Shown one piece after another: positions 53,534 to 64,000 of a DNA stretch of 64,000 nt. The notes below the pieces were generated by a model. The model did not search any database, was not told the origin of the DNA, and saw only the letters and a program-made list of their open reading frames with translations. Every line of letters starts with the position of its first letter. Position 1 is the first letter of the stretch. The position numbers were made by a program, and so were the translations under genes. The DNA comes from Rachicladosporium sp. CCFEE 5018. Its lineage: Eukaryota > Ascomycota > Dothideomycetes > Cladosporiales > Cladosporiaceae. The stretch spans positions 186,001-250,000 of the forward strand of contig KZ111159.1 of the NCBI GenBank assembly GCA_002077045.2. The letters are read 5' to 3'.

Positions 53534-53538
53534 ACAAG

Positions 53539-54861
53539 ATGCCTCCAATGATTACTCCATACACTATCAACGTCCCCGATGCAGCATTACAATCCCTCAA
53601 GGCTAAGCTTGAATCAACCATCTTCCCCGACGTTGTCGAATTTAACGATGACTGGAGCTATGGCGCACCGCTCAGCGACATCAAGCGTCTGGCAAATTAT
53701 TGGGCCAATGGCTTCGATTGGCGAGCACAAGAAGCTAGTATCAATGCCCGACTGCCTCAATTCACGACAAAGGTCGATATCGATGGCTTCGACGAGCTTG
53801 ACATGCATTTCGTGCATCAGAAGAGTGAGGTGAAGGGCGCGGTTCCGTTGTTATTCGTGCATGGATGTGAGTCCTATCGACCACCATTTGCATCACGAAT
53901 TCGAGCACTTAGCTGATTGAGGAGTAGGGCCTGGGAGCTTCCTAGAAGTCGAAAAGATCCTCCCTCTCTTGACCAAGTCGACCGACAATGGTCCTGCGTT
54001 CCATGTCGTTGCACCTTCCTTGCCGAACTTCGCTTTCTCGGACGGACCGTCGAAGTCGGGATTTGGGCTGAAGCAGTATGCTGAGTCGATGCACAAGATC
54101 ATGCTTGCTCTGGGCTATGATCAGTATGGTGAGCAGAAAGGTTTTCCATCAACTGTCCCTTGCGAACAAGCGACTAATCGTCAGTAGTGACTCAAGGAGG
54201 TGATTGGGGCTTCAAAGTCACCCGTGCTGTTGGCCACTTTTACCCCAAACACTGCCTCGCGTCTCATATCAACCTCGTGCTGGCGAAGAAACCTTCGAGC
54301 CCAACAGAGCAAGACTCTCCATTTTATACAGAAGGCGAGAAAGCAGGACTCGCACGCACCGACTGGTTCGCCCAAGAGGGCTTCGGCTACAACCTACTGC
54401 AATCCACCAAACCCTCCACGATCGGCTTCGCACTCGCAGACTCGCCTGTAGCCCTACTCGCCTGGATCTACGAGAAGCTACACGACTGGAGTGATAAGCA
54501 CCCATGGACAGACGACGAGATTTTGACCTGGGTGTGCATGTATCAATTCGCTCGCGCAGGTCCAGCCGCGAGTGCGAGGATCTACTACGAGGTGCAGCAT
54601 CCGAAGAACGAGGCAAAGCACGCGTTTGCTACCGGGTACATTCCAGATGTGCAGCTTGGGGTGTCGATCTTTCCGAGGGACATATATGTACCGCCCCTGG
54701 CGTGGGCAAAATCTCTTGGATCGGTGGTGTTCGAGGGGGTTCACACTGAGGGCGGGCACTTTGCGGCGCATGAGAAGCCTGAGCTGTTGGCGAGAGATCT
54801 GAGGAAGATGTTCGGGAAGGATGGAGGTGCATCTGAGATTGCACAGAGGTTTGGGGTATGA
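53539..54861 (+). CDS. Microsomal-type epoxide hydrolase (EHN + alpha/beta hydrolase)
   Basis: A 400-aa hydrolase that opens epoxides to diols, probably in detoxification or secondary metabolism. Three exons (53539-53866, 53928-54128 and 54188-54861); introns are 61 and 59 nt. The N-terminal epoxide-hydrolase domain (MPPMITPYTINVPDAALQ, DDWSYGAPLSDIKRLANYW) is followed by the oxyanion motif HGWPGSF, restored by the first intron. The nucleophile motif GGDWG (Asp) is restored by the second intron, and the catalytic His is in EGGHFAAHEKPE. A lid with two candidate Tyr residues lies between. No signal peptide or membrane anchor is seen, so it is likely cytosolic. A Tc1/mariner element sits 210 bases before its start and may alter its promoter. 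Confidence 0.9.
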
Positions 54862-55486
54862 CAAGGTGAGCTGAGAACCGTGCTGGAACATTGACGTCGC
54901 CATCGTCGGCTGTGGATACCCTCATCCATGATTGCACCCATGGATGAGCCAGGTGTGGTAATATTAGCTCGTAGCAAGGAGTCGTCAAGCCGCAGGTGAT
55001 ACACTTATAAGGTATCGTACTGGCGATGTATCGTTCGAATGAAGGTGAGATTCCTCGACGTGGCGTACATGAAATGCATCGCTTGCCATAGACTATTACT
55101 CAACACATGACGGACCCCTCCCTCGAGCTCAGCAGACATCTGCATGTAAGCGACGAGAATGGTGATCGTATTAGTGGCATACACCTAGAGCATCTGAGAT
55201 GATCATGTTCGACATACATGTTAGATATCGTCAACTTAGTGGCAGTCACGCATTTCGGCACATGCAACGGCCCGCACCGCGTGACGACCGCCTCTCATGC
55301 CTGACCCTCTGTGGTAGACAGATCGACGGCAAACCACACAGCGCAAGTCGTCCTGACTTTCCCTCTCCTCCCACAGTCACCATCTGCCACTTCGCATTTG
55401 CAGCCTGTTTACAGCCTCTCCACGCGTCACACTCTACTACAACCCTATCACATCGCCGATAACAAGGCGAGCGCCAGACCGCAATC
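54862..55486. other. Intergenic between epoxide hydrolase and YPT1
   Basis: About 0.6 kb with the first gene's 3' end and the YPT1 promoter and leader, which is C-rich near 55365-55440. No gene is seen. Confidence 0.4.
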
Positions 55487-56424
55487 ATGAATCCAGAGTC
55501 GTGAGTGCACTCGCATTCACCAGAGCCTGAGCATAGTCGATGGCTAGGGCAACGCGCACAGTGAGAGTCATCGCTAACAGCAAACAGAGTATCTTTCGAT
55601 AAGGAACCGCACCCTGCCACTCTGCTATCTTTCATACTACTTCGACCGCTGTATCTGGGATGTCGAAGCGCAAGCTAACCCACTCGGACTCTAGATACGA
55701 CTACCTCTTCAAACTGTTGCTCATCGGAGATTCCGGCGTCGGAAAGTCCTGCTTGCTTCTACGGTTCGCGGACGATACATACACCGAGAGCTATATCTCT
55801 ACGATCGGCGTGGACTTCAAGATCAGGACGATTGAGCTTGATGGCAAGACAGTGAAACTGCAGATCGTGAGTAGCTCGCCTCCCGACGGATATCTGCCGA
55901 CGCGGATGAGAGCAATACTGATGGATCACTGCAGTGGGACACCGCGGGCCAAGAACGCTTCCGCACGATCACCAGCTCCTATTACCGCGGCGCACACGGC
56001 ATCTGCGTCGTCTACGATGTGACGGACATGGACAGCTTCAACAACGTGAAGCAGTGGCTGCAGGAGATTGATCGCTATGCCACAGAGGGTGTGAACAAGC
56101 TTCTCGTGGGCAACAAAAGCGATATGGCGGACAAGAAGGTCGTGGAGTACAGTGTGGCGAAGGCAAGTCCCATCAGCTTGCGGTGGCAGTACCTACGTGT
56201 CGAGAAGTCAGAATACTGACAGCCAGCAGGAATTCGCAGACAGCCTCGGCATCCCGTTCCTCGAGACCTCCGCAAAGAACGCCAGCAACGTCGAACAGGC
56301 TTTCCTGACGATGGCACGGCAAATCAAGGAGCGTATGGGCAACACGACCGTCAACAACAAGCCTACCGTGCAAGTCGGGCAAGGTCAAGGCGTGCAGTCC
56401 GGCAGCGCTGGTGGGTGCTGCTAG
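55487..56424 (+). CDS. YPT1: Rab GTPase Ypt1/Rab1
   Basis: A 202-aa small GTPase that controls ER-to-Golgi vesicle tethering and early autophagy. Four exons: 55487-55500 (MNPE), 55695-55866, 55935-56162 and 56230-56424. All G boxes are present: GDSGVGKS, the switch I Thr in YISTIGVDF, WDTAGQE, GNKSD and ETSAK. The end GGCC gives the double-Cys geranylgeranylation site. Intron 1 is long for this genome (194 nt); intron 2 is 68 nt, GT-AG. Intron 3 (56163-56229) begins GCAAGT, a GC-AG intron, and ends in CAGCAG. That end allows a one-codon (Gln) choice. An in-frame ATG inside intron 1 (55660) would give another N-terminus (MSKRKLTHSDSR). Confidence 0.95.
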
Positions 56425-57159
56425 ACATATATGCCAACAGCGAGCAAGGGATTTGGATGCGACACATTGTGACGGGCGTTGTGCTTTGACAGCTGCATGC
56501 TAGACGGCGTGCATAATAGCTTGATGTGCAGATTTACCTTCCAGCACAGCTGCATGAGAAGCGAGAGCCTGTGGCGTTACGGGGAGTTTGTGTAGTTCAT
56601 GCAGTCCGTATACATGCCTTGCGTCCAGATTACAGTCTGCATACATACTCTGCCATTGTATCAGTAGATCATCGAAGTCATCTCGTACGTTTCATTTCTT
56701 CACTCTGCGGCGATGTCGTGGCCTGCATGCGAGACGCCACCAGGTCTTCGCCAAGCCATATCCTCGCGTGTTAGGGTTCAGCGCGTACTCGGACTTCGAT
56801 CAATCGACAGAAGGATATCACAGCTTCATCCTCTGTCTGCGTTCTCGCGTTGTAGAAGATTGCGGCAGGCGGATTGTTGACACAGGAAAGTGACCCGTCA
56901 TATTTGCAGAACAAACTTGCGACTTCCCGACCCAGCGAAAGGAGACACCCCCGTCTCCCAGTCGCGCCTGCTTGCATGGAGAGATGAAGCGCAGACCAGG
57001 TCAAACGAGTGCTTTCCAGTACTCGAACATCCACACCTCGAAACTTCGCGTCACGTCTCAGCATGCGCGAGGTGATCTGGATTGGTACAGGCTCTCTCTC
57101 ACAGCGATCACTTCCTATCCTGCCAATGAACAGAATCGATTTCTCATATTGCAGGTGAC
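56425..57159. other. Intergenic between YPT1 and SUZ12
   Basis: About 0.7 kb. It probably contains the YPT1 3' UTR and the SUZ12 promoter. The sequence TATTGCAG just before the ATG at 57160 resembles an intron acceptor, so a 5' UTR intron or an unseen first exon is possible. No gene is otherwise supported. Confidence 0.4.
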
Positions 57160-59421
57160 ATGGTCGAGTCCGCCGCCCATCGCAAGCTCATAGGCAACGC
57201 ATATTTAGCTCGCGAACTCGCGACGCGAAATCCGTCGTTCTTGCGCAGGAATTTGAGACGGGCTCTCGATGGTCATAAGCGGGATCTGGCTGCTCTGCGA
57301 TCGAAGGACACTGGCGATCCTGGACTACTGGATGACATGGCCGCCACCGAACGTCGGGACGCGGGATGGAATTATCCTACTCCGGAGATGCTGAAGGATC
57401 TCGTCGAGGGGCAGAAGCCGGTGCTACAGATTTCGGGACTGCAGTTGCGAAGGGTCGATGGTGAAGATCGTGGGAGGCACGGCGCGGAGACGAAGTATGT
57501 GCCTTCCACCGGTCTTGAAGGTGCCTGTATGCCAGCGAGTACTGGCAATCCTGACAGGAAGGTATCGTCTGTCAAGCACGCCACCAATGAGCTAGACTGG
57601 CTACCGGACGCGTCTGTTGACTTCCACACAGAATGCAGAGTAACTGCAAGGATCTTGCAACCTGCTGTTCCAGCTCGTGAGGTCTACATCGAGACGAAGA
57701 CCGGCACAATCGAAAGCAGTGCAATTGGGACCTCGCCGAGACAATTCGACGTTACGCTGGAGAAACCGATACTGATCGAGGTCGAGCAGCTCTACGTGAC
57801 AGTCGACACAGGCAAGATTGGTGCCAACCGATGGAAGCAGTCCATCCCTCTCGATTACGAGCTTCTCGTAGAGATCAAATGTCGAGACCTGCACGGAACG
57901 ACAGAGTTTCTGGAGCTTCTAGAAGGTAGAACGCCCAATGCTGAACATCTCAGCCGCTCCGATAGGGAAGGTGTGGTCAAGCTGAACTGTTCGACGTTCC
58001 CTGAGTGTCCATCGGCGGGCAAGTTGCTTCCTATGAAGCGTAGGCAGGGCCACAAAAGCCTGGACCTGAAGTATGGAGCAGAACTGTCTATGGGCTGGCT
58101 GAGACAGCAAGACACGCCGCTTGAGAGATACAACCGCCTTGCGGGTGACTACAGGGTCAAAATTGGCCAGCTGCCAACGCCCCTCGTGTCCGACCGGATG
58201 GACATCACACCGCCGGAGCATGTGATCACGTATGTCTATCAACAGGCGCAGCACGTGTGCAAGCATCTGCGATGTCCCCTATGCGCTGTGCCCGGTACGC
58301 CAGGGGCTGCACACACAGACTTCGATCGGCTACACATGCATCTCTTGCTACATCACGGCCACTTCCATTTCGGAATCGAGCATAGCAAAGATACACCCGC
58401 CTTGGTGGAGAAGACTCTCATCCTTTCCGTGACCGAGAGAACACGCGAAATCCTACGCGAGCCAAGTCCAGGCGACGAAGAGACCTGGAGCGCTCCTTCC
58501 CGGCCGTTTGACGAGAAAGCGTACCTTGCGGGCAAGGACACTTGGACGAACCATCAGCAGCCTCGGAAACGGACAGCCAAAGCGACGAAGACCAATGGCC
58601 GCAAGTCCGCTAACGCTTCACCTTCTGAACCCAGCAGACCCACCGCCACCCCGCAGCACCAGATGAACGGCGCCGTCCCTCCCACACCTGCCAGCAAACT
58701 CCACCCCGTCCCTGACGTCCCTGGCATACGGTTCTACGCTCCGATTTCCAAGCGCCCATTGACGCCTGGCTCCCTCCTTCCATCCCCGAACTCGACATCC
58801 ATCAACCTCACCTGGCTCTCGCAGCGTCTACACGATGACATCAACCACCTCCCCATCAGCGACGCGACTAAGGACTTCTGGAAAGCCTGGAACGCGCATC
58901 TCGACTCCGAGAGCCTCTGCGGGGAGACTTACCTCGCTGGCAGCCTGGAGCGCTTCAAGCAGAAGTGGCGAGCCGATACCGCAGGCCGCTGGAGAGATGA
59001 CTTCCGCGAATCTGTTGAAAGGCTGGCGAGACATGGGATTGTGGGTCAAGAGGCGTCGAATGCCTTACTGAATGACACGGCAAACGCTCTTACTAATAGT
59101 ATCGGACCTAATGGCGTCAAGCCACAGACCAATGGGGTACTTACCAACGGCGACCACCCACAACGCACCCCAAAGAAGTCTCTCGCTACGCGGACGTGTA
59201 CATGTGGCAAAGCAGTGACTAGTAATCGCGGCGTCATCATCTGCGATGACACGGTACGTTCTCCTTCTTGATCAATTGACGATTGTCCACAGCTAACACG
59301 TCTTTAGCGCTGCAAGAGGGTACATTTCCACATGGACTGTGTGCGTCTCGACACGAGGGAAGTGGGATGGCGATGTGCTGAGTGTCGTGCCGGCGACGGG
59401 AATGGGTGTAAGAGTATGTAA
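57160..59421 (+). CDS. SUZ12: Polycomb PRC2 subunit Suz12-like with C-terminal PHD-like end
   Basis: Probable subunit of the H3K27 methyltransferase complex that silences facultative heterochromatin; 735 aa. Exon 1 (57160-59253) and exon 2 (59308-59421) join across a 54-nt intron. Evidence for Suz12 is the zinc finger near residue 372 (LRCPLCAVPG...HMHLLLHHGHFHF), which is followed by a VEFS-type helical box at about 550-650 (FWKAWNAHLDSESLCG, FKQKWRADTAGRWRDDF). The N-terminal ~370 residues have no clear motif but follow Suz12 layout. After the box, TCTCGKAVTSNRGVIICDD, RCKRVHFHMDC and WRCAECRAG form a CxC...C...C...HxxC...CxxC series typical of a PHD finger. The finger is split by the intron. 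Without exon 2 the finger would be lost. Confidence 0.75.
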
Positions 59422-59717
59422 GAGAGTGGAGGGTGTTTTACGGTGGGTTTAGCAGGGCGTCTGGAGTACTAGGCACGTGGGAGCACTGGCCTCGACGATT
59501 TTTGTCAATTTTTAGGTCTCGGCCTGCCCGATGTACAAGAGAAAGGCTGTACGATTAAGAGCGAGCCAGAGTAAGCGGAAGTGCCGCGAGGCGACTAATC
59601 AACACAAGTACCGCTGTGACTGATATGTTACACATCCGCTCTCCCTGCGCTTTTACCTTCCCGTCATCTGTACACGTGCGCTCCCCTCAGTCCATCGCAT
59701 TACCTCCCATCATCCAC
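59422..59717. other. Convergent intergenic region
   Basis: Short tail-to-tail spacer between SUZ12 and ADK1; presumably both 3' UTRs. No gene is seen. Confidence 0.4.
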
Positions 59718-60653
59718 TCACTTCGACAGTCCCAGTTTGCCGAGTAGGCTTCCCTGCCCCGCCTTCGCCGCACTCCCGCCCTCAAACACCCCCAACAAAC
59801 TCTTCCACACTTCCCCGGGCTCCTTACTCGCATCAATCCCCTTCCAAATCCCCTTCTCGCGATAGTAATCCACCACTGGCCCCGTCTGCTCGTGATAAGT
59901 CCCCAGCCGCTTCTTCAGCACGCCCTCGTTGTCATCGCTTCTTTGAATTAGCGGCTCGCCAGTGACGTCGTCGGTCATCGACTTGGCTGGGGGGTTGAAG
60001 AGTTTGTGGTAGGAGCGGCCGGAGGCGGGGTGGACTAGGCGGCCTGTTATCCGGGCTACGAGGAGGGAGTCGGGGATTTGGAGCTCGATTGCGTGGGCTA
60101 GGGGGGAGCGCTTTTGGGAGAGCATGCTGTCGAGTTTGGCGGCTTGGGGAACTGTGCGGGGGAATCCGTCGAGGATGAATCTGTGTATTCTTGTCAGTCA
60201 GATGAATGGCGGGGTGTGAGAGAGCGTATGCGCACCCGTTCTGACACTCCTTATTGTTGTCCAACTCATTTTGGATCATGCCGACCATGATCTCATCCGA
60301 GACTAGCTTGCCCTCGTCCATGATCTTCTTTGCTTGCCGGCCAAGGTCTGTCTTGGCGGCTACTTGCGCCCGCAGCATGTCTCCGGTCGCGAGATGGCAG
60401 ACGCAGTACTTGTCCTTGATCTTGGGTGCTTGTGTGCCCTTGCCTGTGGTAGTGTCAGTTCTCTGCCTGCGCCAATGGCCCGGGAGATTAATGTACCTGC
60501 ACCTGGAGGGCCTATGAGGATCAATCGCATGCCATCGTTGACATTCCCTGAGGCAGATGCTTGCGATTTGCCCGTCAATCTGCCTTCAAGCTCGTGTACG
60601 CGTTTCTCCAGCGCTTCGATGGTGCTCTTCAGCTTCTCCACTGCTTCCGCCAT
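59718..60653 (-). CDS. ADK1: Adenylate kinase
   Basis: Converts ATP + AMP to two ADP; cytosolic and mitochondrial intermembrane in yeast. It has 275 aa in three exons: 60497-60653, 60236-60443 and 59718-60180 (53- and 55-nt introns). An N-terminal coiled-coil-like extension (MAEAVEKLKSTIEALEKRVHELEG, given in part) precedes the P-loop GPPGAGKGTQ, which is split by the first intron. CHLATGDMLR (NMP-binding), LVSDEIMVGMI, FILDGFPRT (the second intron restores this) and the lid RITGRLVHPASGRSYH with DDVTGEPLIQRSDDN follow, as in long-type adenylate kinases. The N-terminal extension of about 40 residues is longer than in yeast Adk1. Confidence 0.94.
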
Positions 60654-61335
60654 CCTGCCGGCACGCGACTGAGGAAGAGGGTGAGAACCGAGTCAATGGC
60701 GCTGTAAGTGAGGCGTATGCGAGAGTATATGTCGTAGGTGACGGGGATGAGCTCCAAACTACGACGCGACAAGCTCCAGCAATGTTGTGCGTAGCTGCAG
60801 GGAAGTGTGGTGTATGTGGCCGCGAGTCTTGGTGAGAGCTCCAACTTCCTCGGCTACTTCCCGTTAGCCCGTGTTCTAGCGACAGACTCTTACATTACCC
60901 GGATGACCGATACATGTATCTGGTCTTCTTCCTCAATAACATGACACTAGAACTTGTGTCTATAAGCACTGGCGACATGAGCATCCGTTGAACCAGCAAT
61001 GCATGATATATCTGCGCCTTTTCCGATAGAAATCACCTTCAGCTTTGTGGAAGCTTTGACGCGATGTCCCAATGGTGGAACGGACGAAGACTCAAGGATA
61101 TCGATCTCATGGGTAGCAAATGTAGGTTCGCATAGAGCAAGTCATCTCTCTATTTACGACTTCTGTATTCCATTGCGGTTGAACGTGACTTCGAGTGAGG
61201 CAGGAGCACCCACGCCGGCCCGACACGTAGGCTACCTACCTCAGACTCGAGACGATGCGGTGAGCAGGCGCCTCCTTCACGGGCATACCGCGCCATGATA
61301 TGCTGTCTACAGTCAGACCAAAGACGTGAGCGACA
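60654..61335. other. Divergent promoter region ADK1 / orphan
   Basis: About 0.68 kb between two divergent starts. No gene is supported; both promoters should lie here. Confidence 0.4.
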
Positions 61336-62301
61336 ATGGCGGGCGACACAGAGAACATCATGTACTCGACTGCGTCCTTCCTTCGCGAAATGGCAAACCG
61401 TCATGGTGGTGGCGTCGAGGGATGCAGGATTCCGGAGCCTAGGTGAGTAACCCTAACGAGATTGCAATTTGGCGCTCGTTGACACGCTGGAAGTCGCCTA
61501 ACCAGTCCGCTCGTTCGACGCCGTCATCGTCGCTCCTACACGATTTCGTCGCCCTTGGGCATGAAATTCAACGCTTTCCCAAGCCCACTTACCAATCCAC
61601 GAGCACAGACGCCGACGATCCGGCCTCGAACACCACGCGACAAGGAAAATGTAGCTCCAGAGTCACCGCTGCTTCCAGAACTGCCCACCACAGTCAGCTT
61701 CGACATAGGCAAAGGCAAGGAGGCGGTTCGACCAGCAATTCCGCCTATTGTATCGCCACCACGTCCCCGTGTCTTCCATACGACCTCGATAGTCAACGAC
61801 CGCTTCCTTGATGTGCCTCCACTTCCACAAACTTGGACGCAGCAACATGATCGTGCGATCTGTGTGCTCGACTCCCGCAACTACTCGCCGCTTGCAATCG
61901 TCTCAAAGCTACGCCGTGTCTTTCCCGAGTTGATAGGCACGCTGACACCGCTCATGATCGAGAAGCGTCTTAGGATTCTTGATCAAAAGGTCGAGATTGA
62001 CTACTGGCGCATCGGGACTGCTTCTTCCACAAGTGAGACTCGCGAGCAGAGGCATGTAAGATGGGAGACGGAGAGGGTGGACTCGCAGACGACGCTGGCA
62101 GAAAGTGCTGCAACACCGAAGGTACTATGCTACCAGTAATGTACTCTACACTTTCGCTGACGATACATGCAGAGCAGGAGAGCTACGTCCTTCTTCAAGC
62201 CATCGCCGAAACGACAGCCGCTCTCGTCAGTTGTCGCCAATGGAGCTGCTGTTACGAGGAGTTTCGGTACGGGGTTCAGGAGTTATCTCGAGCGGTTGTA
62301 G
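61336..62301 (+). CDS. Orphan 283-aa protein with a conserved-looking central region
   Basis: I do not recognise this protein. Three exons join in phase: 61336-61442 (MAGDTENIMYSTASFLREM), 61506-62121 and 62173-62301, with GT-AG introns of 63 and 51 nt. The N-terminal part is basic and Pro-rich, with RDKENVAPESP resembling a KEN-type degradation sequence. The middle (HDRAICVLDSRNYSPLAIVS, KLRRVFPELIGTL, KRLRILDQKVEIDYWRIG) has the helical, conserved look of a domain, perhaps a homeodomain- or Myb-like DNA-binding fold. The C-terminus is basic (SFFKPSPKRQPL). No signal peptide or membrane segment is present. A cell-cycle or nuclear role is speculative. Confidence 0.7.
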
Positions 62302-62789
62302 GGGCTTGAGGGGACGCGAAGGCGGTAATGTGTAATGGCTAATCGCTTGGAGTGTATTTCTGGTAGACCAGATGCGTTTGTGGTGCAAATAAGAGAAGCA
62401 ATGTTACTGAGCGCATTTCTCTTGCTCTCTTGCTGCGGTCATCTTTCGCTGGCTGTACCTTCCGCTTTCGGACAGTGAAGCCGACGTCAACAGATAGTGG
62501 GGAAGCTTCGGAGGGACCCTGCAGGTGACACACCTCTTGTTCACGCTTTCTGGCGGTTGAAGCGGCAAGATATAGGAAGAAGCTATCTCTGTGTTGCGAA
62601 GTATTTCCAGTGAGGTGCAGTTTTACTGATCAAACCTTTCCTCTTCACTCATTTCTTCGCTTTCCATCTCCCACTCTCCACTCTACCATTATCACCATCA
62701 CCGTTGTCCTTGCTCTAGCGTAGCATACCAGGTGGATCAACGCCCGCTACGAGCATATCGCCACCTTTTGGAAGTACACAAACACAGCA
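62302..62789. other. Intergenic with CT-rich leader before GABA transaminase
   Basis: The stretch 62640-62710 is strongly pyrimidine-rich, a usual fungal leader or promoter feature. No gene is seen. Confidence 0.4.
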
Positions 62790-63988
62790 ATGGCGTCCTT
62801 CGCCCGCTCAGCAGCTCGGCTGCAACCTGCAGTCAGGCTCGCAACCAGGAACAACATCACACGCCGCACAATGGCGACTCAGACGCCACCTCGAGCAGCA
62901 TCAGCGGCAGCAGCACAACAGATATCCTCTCACAGCTCAGCAGAAGAGTCTCTCTTCCCAGGCGAGCCCTCAGGACCCAGTATTCGGACTCAGATACCTG
63001 GGCCTAAGGCCATGGCGGCCATTGGCAAGCTCGACCAGACGTTCGAGACTCGCAGTTTGAACATGATGTGCAACTACCAGGACTCCTTCGGCAACTACAT
63101 CGCAGACGTTGACGGCAACGTCCTGCTCGATGTCTACGCCCAGATTGCCAGCATTCCCGTTGGCTACAGCAACCCCAACCTCATGCAAGCCGCCATGAGC
63201 CCACAGATGATCTCGGCCATCATCAACCGTCCAGCAATGGGTAACTTCCCGCAGCACGATTGGGCGGAGATCCTGGAGACTGGCATGCTCCGCGTGGCAC
63301 CAAAGGGCTTGAACCAGGTCCTCACTGCCACTGCGGGCTCAGACGCCAATGAGCTGGCCTACAAAGCGGCGTTCATGTGGAAAGCGCAGCAGCGTCGTGG
63401 TAGCTACAACGCCGATTTCTCAGCTGAAGACATCGAGTCCTCGATGAACAACCAGACCCCTGGCTCGCCCAACATGTCCATCCTCTCCTTCAAGACCGGT
63501 TTCCACGGCCGTCTCTTCGGTTCCCTCTCCACGACTCGCTCAAAGCCGATCCACAAACTTGACATTCCTGCGTTCGACTGGCCGCAAGCTTCATTCCCAG
63601 CTCTCAAGTATCCACTTGAAGACCACGTGCAAGAGAACGCAAAGGAGGAGCAGCGCTGCTTGGAGGAGTTCGAGCACGTCCTCACGACCTTCCACTCCCC
63701 GCCTGCTGCTATTATTGTCGAGCCCATTCAATCTGAGGGCGGTGACAACCATGCTTCGCCAGCTTTCTTCCAGGGTCTCCGCGCCATCACGAAGAAACAC
63801 GATGTCCTTATGATTGTGGATGAAGTCCAGACGGGTGTGGGAGCGACGGGCAAGTTCTGGGCTCATGATCACTGGAATCTGCAAGACCCGCCAGACATGG
63901 TGACCTTCAGTAAGAAGGCGCAGGCGGCTGGGTATTACTTTGGCAATCCTGAGCTGCGACCGAACAAGCCGTACAGGCAGTTCAACAC
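62790..63988 (+). CDS. 4-aminobutyrate aminotransferase, 5' part
   Basis: PLP enzyme that moves the amino group of GABA to 2-oxoglutarate, the first step of GABA breakdown to succinate. The visible ~400 residues start MASFARSAARLQPAVRLATR, an Arg-rich mitochondrial targeting segment. The fold follows: NYQDSFGNYIADVDGNVLLD, GSDANELAYKAAF, FHGRLFGSLSTTRS, VEPIQSEGGDNHAS, IVDEVQTGVGATGKFWAHDHW and TFSKKAQAAGYY, in which one Lys forms the PLP Schiff base. The exon ends at a GTAAGT donor at 63989, so the gene continues beyond the window. Length and order match fungal GABA transaminases (Uga1/GatA). Confidence 0.93.
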
Positions 63989-64000
63989 GTAAGTCTTCTT

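Noticed and set aside
1..64000. tRNA and rRNA genes
   Set aside because: I looked for the conserved T-loop and D-loop motifs on both strands and found no convincing pair. A covariance search would be decisive.

Overview
The window is nuclear DNA of a filamentous ascomycete (Pezizomycotina; a Dothideomycete is my best guess, from overall gene content only). The evidence is dense protein-coding genes on both strands, introns almost all 45-70 nt with GT-AG ends, CT-rich leaders before some start codons, and a clear set of fungal orthologues: Ede1, Puf4, RPC2, SF3b145, Gis2, Sae2/CtIP, Pcf11, Ypt1, Suz12, adenylate kinase and GABA transaminase. I saw no tRNA, rRNA, CRISPR or bacterial-style operons. 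Gene models below were built by joining open frames across splice signals read from the sequence. Three runs of exactly 100 N (7914-8013, 22157-22256, 50906-51005) are scaffold gaps of unknown true size, and reading frames that run through them are not real.

Layout. 0.6-6.1 kb: a flavin monooxygenase-like gene with an in-frame stop near its end, a 344-aa orphan protein with a C-terminal SUMO-interacting-like motif, and an MFS transporter. 6.5-11.1 kb: the endocytic scaffold Ede1. 11.5-12.3 kb: a decayed ~120-bp tandem array, followed by an orphan Ser/Thr-rich membrane protein and 2.3 kb of gene-poor DNA. 16-19 kb: a five-exon Zn2Cys6 regulator and a small conserved protein. 20-25 kb: Puf4 and the largest-but-one Pol III subunit RPC2, both truncated at the same gap, then a cytochrome b2-like enzyme. 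25-34 kb: an RGG/RS-rich protein, SF3b145, a secreted arylsulfotransferase and the zinc-knuckle protein Gis2, all on the minus strand.

34-38.9 kb is accessory: a second decayed tandem array (~150-180 bp units) lies upstream of a three-exon, 973-aa tyrosine-recombinase-like protein of Crypton type that keeps the R...HxxR...H...Y residues and ends in a C2H2 finger. 39-50 kb returns to housekeeping genes: an F-box protein, a secreted I9-type protease inhibitor, a bHLH factor, Sae2/CtIP and Pcf11. 50.4-53.3 kb is a complete Tc1/mariner element: 160-bp terminal inverted repeats flanked by TA, a DD34E transposase on the minus strand, and a convergent second gene on the plus strand with a Cys/His cluster and a SAM-like C-terminus. 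53.5-64 kb: epoxide hydrolase, the Rab GTPase Ypt1, the Polycomb subunit Suz12, adenylate kinase, an orphan and the 5' part of GABA transaminase.

Most genes are independent units. The most unusual pieces are the two-gene Tc1/mariner element and the solitary tyrosine recombinase. Both look intact, and both sit in intergenic slots between conserved genes.
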